Assembly: GCA_054601695.1 (NCBI GenBank)
Contig: BAAHQB010000012.1
Coordinates: forward strand, 1,116,001 to 1,180,000
DNA length: 64,000 nucleotides
Direction of reading: 5' to 3'
Source: Amorphochlora amoebiformis
Lineage: Eukaryota; Cercozoa; Chlorarachniophyceae
The notes beneath the pieces are model-generated. The model was not told the origin of the DNA and did no database searches. It saw only the letters and a list, made by a program, of their open reading frames with translations. Positions 1-64,000 of the stretch are shown here, piece after piece (position 1 is the stretch's first letter; each line of letters opens with the position of its first letter). Both the position numbers and the translations under genes were made by a program.

Positions 1-33
1 ATCCTCTGCGGTCGGGATACGGAGTGAACGGAG

Positions 34-153
34 TTCTTTATTTCCAAGTTTTTCGTCTACTTCGGTCTGGACAACGTTCAGGAGCTCGTCGAGTGGGTGC
101 AGAAGCTTCTCGTCCATGCGACCGCGAACCAGTTGCCGGCGTCAGAGATCTAG
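34..153 (+). CDS. 3'-terminal exon of an unidentified plus-strand gene (5' part outside window)
   Basis: A plus-strand frame reads from about position 34 (after 'cggag', a possible 3' splice site, or after 'tttccaag' at 46) to a TAG at 151-153. It encodes FFVYFGLDNVQ, then ELVEWVQKLL, and ends in LPASEI. The base composition is balanced and unlike the SSR introns, and the stretch looks like an amphipathic C-terminal helix. The same frame has a TGA at 25-27, so an intron must end between there and about 46. I do not recognise the family. It is too short to assign a function, and it could also be a chance frame in a 3' UTR. Confidence 0.4.
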   Translation, partial: FFISKFFVYFGLDNVQELVEWVQKLLVHATANQLPASEI

Positions 154-301
154 GCGGCACATATATTTTCTTGCGAATTATTAATATTATGTCGGCAATT
201 TATCAGAGATTGTATCATCACAATAAGGTAGAGCTGATACGACGCGAAGCGTTAATTATCGAAACGACACGTACTGCGAAGCAGGCAGTGGAGTGCCGAT
301 A

Positions 302-449
302 AATATATATATATATATATACATATATATACATTTCTATATACCTATATATTATATATATGTATATATATTGTATATATATGTATGTATGCATGCATAT
401 GCACATATATATATATATATATATATACATATATATTTATAGACATACA

Positions 450-483
<34 letters not shown>

Positions 484-520
484 CACACATACACATATAT
501 ATATACACGTAGTTCAAGCT
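302..520. repeat. (TA)n microsatellite with TATG/TACA interruptions
   Basis: About 220 bp of near-uninterrupted TA dinucleotide with scattered C and G. It lies outside the gene models. Confidence 0.9.
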
Positions 521-865
521 CACACATGGTCGAACACACTTAGGTGGGGAAGTGGAAAGTGGAGGTTAATTACGAGAGTGAAGCATCCTTGGCTAGTACT
601 AGTAGTACTGGTGGTGATGGCGTAAATGCCAATCTTGGTGGGGCTAGAGGTTGGATGTCTAATCTAGCTCAGACGCTCGGTAGGATAAAGCTTTCAAATT
701 GTTAGCATTCACGTCACGTCAACATTACTCACATATGATAATGCCACGACGTTTGACACACTGCAGCTGAGTAGAGTGATAATCATCCGGGTATGTTATC
801 TCGTGTACTACTACTGTACTAGCCCATACTAACTCAGTTTAGTACATTAACTAATCAACTTGAAA

Positions 866-945
866 TAATGACTCATACGTATATACGCTAGATACGTATA
901 CGTATGACTCATACGTATATACGCTAGATACGTATACGTAGTATA
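866..945. repeat. Direct duplication of a TACGTA-rich segment
   Basis: The block ATGACTCATACGTATATACG followed by CTAGATACGTATACGTA occurs twice in direct succession (about 868-905 and 905-942). Each copy holds internal palindromes (TACGTA, GTATAC). Confidence 0.8.
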
Positions 946-997
946 CGCCGTCCTATCGTGTACACGCAATTACGTACATATAATTTTGAAGTTTATA

Positions 998-1172
998 CGT
1001 ACGCACATGATACGTACGCACATGATACGCACGCACATGATATGATACGTACGCACATGATACGTACGCACATACGTACGCACATGATACGTACGCACAT
1101 GATACGTACGCACATGATACGTACGCACATGATACGTACGCACATGATACGTACGCACATGATACGTACGTA
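998..1172. repeat. 15-bp minisatellite, unit ACGTACGCACATGAT
   Basis: About 11 tandem units of ACGTACGCACATGAT, with a few shortened units (for example near 1060-1080). The flanks (950-1300) are rich in TACGTA. Frames on both strands through this block are artefacts of the repeat. Confidence 0.9.
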
Positions 1173-1742
1173 ACAAGATACGTACCTTTTTACATACTTA
1201 CGTAGGAAGGCTGCGTGACTCACGGTATAGCTACGTATAGCCTCATACGTACATCAAAGTACAGTCAGTACGTATGCGCAGTATACTGAGACTCGTACCG
1301 TCGTCGGACTACACGGCATTATACGTCGTTCATTATATTACAGCCTGTGAGTTTGCATACGCATACATCCTCGGTGCTGTTTGCAATGTTATGTACGAGC
1401 TGGAGTACTGCATGTACTGTATTATCTAGATTATAGTAACTACTTTTCTGCACATCGTGACGTTACACTGACGACGTAAATTATAACGTAAGTTTCATTC
1501 ACCGAACACAAGCCTCCTTATGTTGTATATATCAAGTATATGGGAAGATGTCATCAATATTATGAACAACACTACTATCTTGTACTAGTTGTAGTACAAT
1601 CTAGTATATAATAAGCATTATAATTCACTGACAATAGGACTCATAATCTATGCATACAAGTTAATAGTATCATCATGACAATGCATAAATCTAGTAGTAA
1701 ACGTGACATTTTTAATGCAAACATCATGATCAAGTTGCGTGA

Positions 1743-18356
<16,614 letters not shown>

Positions 18357-19661
18357 CACCGGTTCAAATTTTTCAAAAAAAGAATTAATTTAAATATTTC
18401 GGTATCGTAGGATATCTCATTCTGATATAAGGATATCTTTCCAGTAGCATATCAAATAGAGGTCTGTTGAAATAAACCCTTTTATCAGGAGCACACAACT
18501 GAAATGTTAAGATATCAATAGGTCGTTATATCGATAACAAACAGTATTCCCATATCTTTATAATCTGAATCTAATATCCGGATATATACACGGTGATATC
18601 TGCGCAAATAATCGGATGGCCGCAAAGCCAACTTCAAGCCTTCCCTCCCTGACGGCCTTTTAAAGAGCTATCAACCAGACCGATGGACGATTACGGATGT
18701 AAATTAGATGTGTGGCGTATAGGTTATGAAATATTCGAGGGGGAGAGCTCGAAATATTCGTGGTATGGATGTTCGTGAATATGAGCATGAAAAGGGTTAG
18801 AATGTCGGACTTTGTCAGCAGGAGTCGATAGCGTACATCTCACGTAGATTCCAAAGTAAATTCATCATTAAATTCTTATGGTAGACCTCTTTTACACCAA
18901 GGGAATACGAGTAAATTCATTCATAATCTAGATCTGTCATACTACTAGTAAGTCTAGTTACTAAAGTAGTACTACCATGTGATAGATATCCGACTGAGTA
19001 TACGTACATCATGGTGAAGGCTATGATGATATACCGTAGGTATATCTCAATATTATATAATTATATAATTTATATAATATTATAATTATATATACACACA
19101 AAGTGACACAATTATAGGTATTACGTAATTATCTAATATTATAAATAAATATATATATATATATATATTGGCTATATAGGTATAACATAGTTAATTAAAT
19201 AGTAATGTTACCATGATTTCGTCCGAATGATTGTTGAATTGCAATCACAAATATTACTACTATCTAGACTATCACTACTAGACTTTTCTTGTATACGCTA
19301 GATACGTTATAGTCAAGTTCTTAGAATTCAACTTCTTGCTAGTTCTGCTAAGTTCTACTAAGTTACTAGTTACAGAATTACTGGTAAACTTGTTCATTTA
19401 TTTGCTTCAAGTTAGATATACTAGATATATTATATAAGTTAACTTATCTATCTATACTAGATATTTAATTCGTTTTTAGATCCTATTTCTTGTACTTTAG
19501 TCTCATACCGATTCATACGGTACTCTAAAGGATGAAATTAAGTCGTTTATAATTCCGTTAAAAGAATGTGACGCTGCGGCTTAACACTGCGCGATTCGAT
19601 GCTATTAACTAACCTAAGGTACATCAGGAACATCGCTGCGACTCCTCCGTGTACATTAGGA
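18357..19661. other. Intergenic region between MYB 3' end and protease start
   Basis: Both flanking genes run on the minus strand. No coding signal. It is SSR-poor except for short (TA)n at about 19150. It is rich in GATATC/ATATC (18390-18600) and in CTAG, ACTAGT and AGTACT words (18900-19450). No telomere-like array. It should contain the protease promoter near 18360-18600. Confidence 0.6.
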
Positions 19662-24514
<4,853 letters not shown>

Positions 24515-24688
24515 ATAAGTTCAAACTGTTGAAAGGTCCACCAGCGACGAATGTAACGATGCCCTTGGGGAACTCCAAAGCCGCCAAATTATCTTTTCTT
24601 ATGGAACGAATTCGGCGGCTTGTAGCCGATTCGAGGAGGCCAAGCCTCTGTTTCCCCGTCTCTGCGCAGCGGAACCGGATAGCTCATC
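24515..24688. promoter_or_regulatory. Compact divergent promoter between MYB (-) and UEV (+)
   Basis: A 174-bp SSR-free gap between two start codons, with in-frame stops just upstream of both ATGs (TGA for MYB, TAG for UEV). No TATA box is obvious. By position it must hold both core promoters and 5' UTRs unless upstream untranslated exons exist. Confidence 0.5.
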
Positions 24689-25228
24689 ATGGACCAAAAG
24701 ATAAAGATCCCACGGTCCTTCAAGCTACTGGAGGAGTACGACAACGCGGTGGGTAAGGAAAGCAAAACCAAGCTCACAGGGCAGCACAGAGGGCTCATCA
24801 ATTATGGACTGATGGATTACACGAGAGAATCCAAGGATCCTCTCGGGTTTTGGCGCGGGATTATCATCGGTATCCAGGGCAAACAGTCTGGAGAACTCTT
24901 CTACAACTTCGAAGTTACCATCCCCCCAAAATACCCAGACGTAGCGCCTATTGTGCGTTTTAAAGGGTGAGCGAATCCTCCACATTCTCGTTTTCTTCCA
25001 TGTGCAGTCTCTTGTTGGATCTTACACTATAAACACACCAGGCCAAAAATGGATCTCTCTGCCGTCGACAGTAGAGGATATGTAAACCTAAGCAAGCTGG
25101 AACCCCGGTTTGTGTGGAGCCAAGACAAGTGGATTGCGGACGTCCTTATGGCGATTCGGAATAATATGTCCTCTCCCAGCTGCCTGAAGACTTGTGTTCA
25201 GAGGTCTCGAGATGGAAATTATTTTTAA
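24689..25228 (+). CDS. Ubiquitin-conjugating E2 variant (UEV, Mms2/Uev1-like)
   Basis: Two exons, 24689-24966 and 25042-25228, with a 75-bp intron (gtgagc...caccag, phase 2); 154 residues. It starts KIPRSFKLLEEYDNAVG, then has GFWRGIIIGIQG, the E2 beta-sheet motif YNFEVTIPPKYPD, and VRFKGPKMDL. The region where active E2s have the HPN and catalytic Cys reads VDSRGYVNLSKLEPRF with no Cys, as in UEVs. UEVs pair with Ubc13 to make K63-linked ubiquitin chains in DNA-damage tolerance and signalling. This is the only gene here with compact structure and an ordinary short intron. The TAA at 25226 follows GNYF, a C-terminus slightly different from yeast Mms2. Confidence 0.88.
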
Positions 25229-25581
25229 TCGAGCCAGGGAGCCATGCGAGGTGGGGGAAGAGGAGTAGTAAACGGTAAGCGCCGAGAATCCAAACATGGC
25301 AATCCCAGACGTTTTCAGGTGCGGCAATTAGTTAACACTAGGGTTCAGCGTCGACCTAGCATGTTGGTGTCGCACTCACGTCAAATTCATCCTAGTCTGA
25401 GCGCTGTATCTCAAGCTACTACTAGACTAATGATATACGATATAGATAAATCTAGAAATACCACACAACATCATCTAGATCATATTCACAGTGTTATAAC
25501 TACTTGATCAGGAAGTCTCTTATTATTATATTGTAACTTCAAGCTAATGATATACGACTCGGATATACGATATAAATATTT

Positions 25582-25620
<39 letters not shown>

Positions 25621-25712
25621 ATATCTAAGAATATATATATACAGGCTATAATACAGCGGTGTATATTAAAAATCTTGATCTCCACACGATATATTGTTAT
25701 AAAATAATATAT

Positions 25713-25750
<38 letters not shown>

Positions 25751-26349
25751 CGTATGTGTCGGTCTTGTTAATGCTACATCTAGACATGCCTAGATGCACT
25801 GCTACCGACTAGTACATGTACTAGTGCTAGTATGTGCTTACTGTTCAATAAGTAAATCACACGACACTAGTTATGATATTGAACCAGTCATTATAGGAAT
25901 TCTACACATCCAATGTATCTCGTTACTGGGATCAGGCACAGTGACTAGGAGACTACAGATATATAATAATTTTAAATTTATAATATTATACGGCTAATTT
26001 AACCGCTACCTAGGCTACTGTGTAACATTTAGATTTATCTTAGTGCCTGACAGTTGTGTAATACACTGAGCTAGATAACGAAGTACGGTAAGTTCTAGAG
26101 AAATATCACTAGATGACCTATGACAAGTATGAGGTACATGGCCAACTTAATATTATCTAGATTATGTACTAAAATATTTTTGCATATATACTAGATATAA
26201 TATAATATTACACATCTTGGTGTGTATTTTATACAATTGTAGTAGTATTGTTAGTTCTCTGAGAGCAATAACAGCTCTTTATCATACACTAACATCCATA
26301 ATATGAGTATATGAACTAGATGAACCCAGCAGTCGAGATTCTAGCCGGA
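25229..26349. other. Intergenic region between UEV and NLE 3' ends
   Basis: The flanking genes converge here. No coding signal; short TA tracts at 25585-25615 and 25705-25747. The rest is CTAG/ACTAG/GATATA-rich and lacks telomere-like repeats. Both 3' UTRs should fall here, but I could not place polyadenylation signals with confidence. Confidence 0.6.
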
Positions 26350-46251
<19,902 letters not shown>

Positions 46252-46506
46252 GCCGCCGAACTCTCCGGTCTGTCCCACTGGTGTCCCGTTGTTGGCACGT
46301 GTACGCTGGATATTGGGTTTAAGACATACACATAACAGAATCTCGATAGCCCAGATGAAAGTCACACAGCGTGACGGCCACTGTGATGGCCAACTCCCGA
46401 TCCGCCGCCCGCTTCGCTTGCGGTCTGCTCATCTCCCTCCCTCTTCTCATCGATGCGGAGACTCGTATTCGAGGAACTACCTTCCATTCAGCCCCTCTCC
46501 GCCAAA
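46252..46506. promoter_or_regulatory. Probable divergent promoter between NLE (-) and EF-hand gene (+)
   Basis: SSR-free DNA of about 255 bp between the NLE start (46251) and a candidate start of the plus-strand gene (46507). Composition is even, with GCGG/CCGC words. If NLE instead starts at 46365 the gap is 141 bp. The plus-strand start is tentative. Confidence 0.4.
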
Positions 46507-54192
<7,686 letters not shown>

Positions 54193-54419
54193 ATAGATCT
54201 CGGTTGCCTCATTGAAGGTACAAATGGATGGAATACACGATAAATGCAATAGATTTATTTTATGGTTCGATCCTGTTGGAAATTTAAACTCCTCACAGCT
54301 AGCTAACGACTTCGCGCTGGCTGTGGAATTCTACGCGGCCGTATCTCTAGTATCTCTATTATCTCTAGTATCTCTAGTATCTCTAGTATCTGTACATATA
54401 TATATATATATATATATAC

Positions 54420-54459
<40 letters not shown>

Positions 54460-54538
54460 ACATAATATATAATATATATATATATATATAACAATATAAA
54501 TAATATTAATATATATATATATATATATATATAACAAT

Positions 54539-54580
<42 letters not shown>

Positions 54581-54597
54581 GTATATGTGTGTATATA

Positions 54598-54628
<31 letters not shown>

Positions 54629-54639
54629 AATACCTATAT

Positions 54640-54692
<53 letters not shown>

Positions 54693-54726
54693 CACACACA
54701 TATATATATACTAGATATACACACAC

Positions 54727-54788
<62 letters not shown>

Positions 54789-56145
54789 TGATATATACTA
54801 GATATATATATATATATATACATATATCAATATATATAGTATCAGTACACACTAGTCTAGCTAGTATCTAGAGCATACGGCGCCATATATCTAGTATATA
54901 CTAGATATACTCTAGATACTGGATATATAAATTCTAGATCACACACTGTACCTAGAGTACGTTTTACAGTTATCAAAGTTTTGAGTAGCGTATTATCACC
55001 CTATGTGCACCGATACCTTCGTACATATGTGAAATTCCAAGTCATCCAACTGAAATATGTTCCGACTGTAGAACAGCTTGCCAACGTTTTCACTAAAGGT
55101 ACCAACAACTCCCATAGACTTCGCTAAACATCGCAAGTCACTCAGTATTTTCTCGGCTAACACTTACTTATCTTCTAAGCAACCGTTGAACAATAATTAG
55201 ACAATACTATACTTCACATAATACGTACTATACGTACGACACTTATTGTCATAAGTATCTACATACGTACTATGAAACATAGTACGTATTTATCGTAAAG
55301 TACGTAAGGAGTATTAGTATGTTGATAGGTACGTACGCAGCCATATCAATACGTACGTACGCATGTTGTCATGATGATAATCTAGATAATGCGCATGCCG
55401 TTCATTTCATACGTATCATTCGGTTGTTAATACTTGGTACGCATGTGCGTATGTTCGTACGTATGCAATCTATATGTTACAAACTTACAATGTTTCCATC
55501 CTTTACAGTGTGTTCATATTGCAGGTGGGAGTGTTGGAGATTCACAATAACACACAATAAATCTGTGCACGTGAGACGTGCTGCGTCACGTGCACATTAA
55601 TCGATTAGGTACATTCTAGACATGTGTATAAAGCTGATTATCTACAAGAAAGGCTCTCTCGTAAGTACTTTATTGTATTTATTCACACTTCCCACCCGGC
55701 AGGACTACACCTTCTCTCAGCCCTATCTAGCTATAGCTAGCATCTAATCTAGCTAATAGAAGTTATTCACATATATAATTATTACCTTCTTCAACCGCTC
55801 CGCGCAACATGGCCTAGATCTAGTTAATAACCCTAAATGGCGTCCGCAACTTAACCATAGTAGAGTAGTAGTAAGTAGGTGCCATCTACTCATTCTACAT
55901 TCTAGACATTATTGAGAACAACGTATCCCGATGATAATTAGAAACGAATTTAACTTAACACATGTACACGCGAGCGACAATGCAAGCAGTGTGCTTTTAC
56001 CTAGTGCTAGAGTTGCACCATTATTGATTGAGTGGTATATGTTCTCTAGTATATCATCTAGAGCTAGATTTGTGCATTTGACGGTCGAATATAGCTATAT
56101 ATATATATATATATATATATAGAGCTAGAGATATACACTAACAAG

Positions 56146-56206
<61 letters not shown>

Positions 56207-56429
56207 ATATATGTAGATACAACACTAGCTACTAGAGTTATTAGTGTTTTCATAATACATATTTCCGTTCATCCTGCATGTGTGTTTCATGTTTTATTCT
56301 GTGTTTGTTCATCCTGTGTTTATTTTCTGTTGGCCATGTACTAACAGGTTCTCTAGATTTTGCCCAAAAAAAATCTGACCCTGCTCTCTCTTTTTTTTTT
56401 AACTCTCTTTCCCTGTGTTGCTTTTATTG

Positions 56430-56478
<49 letters not shown>

Positions 56479-56821
56479 CCAGAGTAAATTGAAAAAAATA
56501 CTCAACCCCTCTCCGAATCTCCCTTTCTTCTCTGTCCTTACGGAGCTCGCAACCAACCCACCGCAAACGCACTCTATCCTCCACCAGGGAAGAGAAAAGA
56601 GAGAAAAAAGAGAAAAAAATGAATGAATGGGCAATAATAATGTGAATAGAGGATGCCAAACGAATGGAAGGTCTTTGATACATGCTCCTGGAAAAATCGC
56701 GTATAGAAGAACAGAGATACACGTTAGTATATGGATGTGTACACGCATGTTTTAATACATATATGCATATGTATATATATTATATATATATATATATATA
56801 CATATATACATATATAATATG

Positions 56822-56897
<76 letters not shown>

Positions 56898-56920
56898 ACC
56901 TGGACATCAAATTCTCTCAG

Positions 56921-56955
<35 letters not shown>

Positions 56956-57001
56956 GTAAATATTATATAACTATATATATATATATATACATACATATAT
57001 A

Positions 57002-57039
<38 letters not shown>

Positions 57040-57206
57040 TATATATAATAATATAATATATTTATATATATATATATATACATACATATATGTATATATA
57101 TATATATGTATATGTGTATATTATATGGAGTATTAACCTGGACATCCAATTCTCTCAGATATATATTATATATATATATATATATATAATATATATATAT
57201 ATATAT

Positions 57207-57246
<40 letters not shown>

Positions 57247-57265
57247 TATATTTTTAACCTGGACA
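54193..57265. other. Intergenic region between EF-hand gene and myosin gene 3' ends
   Basis: The flanking genes converge. It holds a 9-bp minisatellite TATCTCTAG (about 54340-54392), (TA)n (54395-54835), then about 1.3 kb of SSR-poor CTAG/TACGTA-rich DNA (54840-56100), short TA and poly-T tracts (56100-56480), and two echo fragments of the last myosin exon (56897-56921, 57135-57159). No gene recognised. Frames near 56350-56750 look like UTR or low-complexity DNA. Confidence 0.6.
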
Positions 57266-62882
<5,617 letters not shown>

Positions 62883-62904
62883 TGTGTTTGTGTGTTTGTC
62901 TAAC

Positions 62905-62949
<45 letters not shown>

Positions 62950-63019
62950 CCATACAACGTAAATATCCATAAATAGGGTGCATGTATGCACATTTTCTTT
63001 CCTCTCCCTCCCTCTCTAC

Positions 63020-63695
<676 letters not shown>

Positions 63696-63719
63696 TCTGT
63701 TTCTACGCTATTTTATACA

Positions 63720-63779
63720 TACTACATAAATGTATTTATGTATATAAATACACAAACACACATGTATGTATATATGTGT

Positions 63780-63827
<48 letters not shown>

Positions 63828-63949
63828 ACGTACACATACACATATATTACACATGCACACATACACATATATTACACATATACACATATACATATACATG
63901 TATACACATACATACATATATATGTATATACATACACATATACACACAC

Positions 63950-64000
<51 letters not shown>
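63720..64000. repeat. (TA)n, (GT)n and (ACAT)n microsatellites at the right edge
   Basis: TATG/ACAT, GTGTGT and TA tracts; no coding signal seen to the window end. Confidence 0.85.

Larger units (their letters stand above)
154..1742. other. Intergenic region downstream of the protease gene
   Basis: No coding signal seen. It contains a TA-rich microsatellite (about 302-520) and then SSR-poor DNA rich in TACGTA, CTAG and ACTAGT words (540-1740). This includes a direct duplication at about 866-945 and a 15-bp minisatellite at about 998-1172. It separates the end of a plus-strand gene (153) from the stop codon of a minus-strand gene (1743), so the two flanking genes converge. Confidence 0.7.

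Noticed and set aside
998-1172. CRISPR-like array
   Set aside because: Units are contiguous with no spacers and the genome is eukaryotic; it is a minisatellite.
54255-54290. tRNA-like T-loop word GGTTCGATCC
   Set aside because: The flanking 5-bp stem does not pair and no anticodon or D arm can be folded upstream.
56353-56748. Minus-strand frame of 131 residues downstream of the myosin stop
   Set aside because: Low-complexity Phe/Ser/Leu from T/C-rich DNA, no family motif; more likely UTR or intergenic.
62946-62990. Upstream myosin exon (PYLWIFTLYG)
   Set aside because: Its only donor leaves phase 2, while exon 62843-62787 needs phase 0; no TH1 match.

Overview
This is a nuclear genome window from a eukaryote with many small exons. 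The vertebrate-type telomere unit TTAGGG recurs through it. The genes point to a protist or other unicellular eukaryote: a cathepsin D-type protease without a plant-specific insert, an R2R3-MYB, a myosin-I tail and Notchless. I cannot name the organism. Nearly every long simple-repeat ORF (poly-IY, poly-SL, poly-VC) is a translation of a microsatellite and is not a gene.

I rebuilt gene models by hand from conserved protein blocks, GT/GC-AG sites and codon phase across junctions. Left to right: (1) the 3' end of an unidentified plus-strand gene (34-153). (2) A secreted or lysosomal pepsin-family aspartic protease, minus strand, 18356 to 1743, about 22 exons. (3) An R2R3-MYB transcription factor, minus strand, 24514 to 19662. 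(4) A ubiquitin E2 variant (UEV/Mms2-like), plus strand, 24689-25228, head-to-head with the MYB gene across 174 bp. (5) Notchless (NLE), a ribosome-biogenesis WD40 protein, minus strand, 46251 to 26350, 25 exons joining into one 503-residue frame. (6) An EF-hand protein of unknown role, plus strand, about 46507-54192, probably head-to-head with NLE. (7) The C-terminal TH1-SH3 part of a class I myosin, minus strand, 62843 to 57266, with its 5' part outside the recognisable region. The genes serve separate housekeeping roles and do not form a pathway.

Introns and intergenic DNA look different. Introns are built almost only from (TA)n, (GA/CT)n, (CA/ACAT)n and degenerate telomere-like (TTAGGG/CCCTAA)n arrays. 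Several introns are telomere-like from the 5' splice site to the 3' splice site. The SSR-poor intergenic stretches (about 540-1850, 18360-19900, 25230-26350, 54850-56100) contain almost no telomere-like sequence and are rich in CTAG and TACGTA-type words.

The most unusual features are four. First, CCCTAA-sense telomere-like introns abut 5' splice sites. Second, many exons have tandem truncated 'echo' copies that carry one splice site and a microsatellite flank. Third, a conserved unit of about 95 bp is embedded in the telomere-like arrays, always in the same orientation relative to them. Fourth, some 3' splice sites lie inside pure (TA)n with no polypyrimidine tract.
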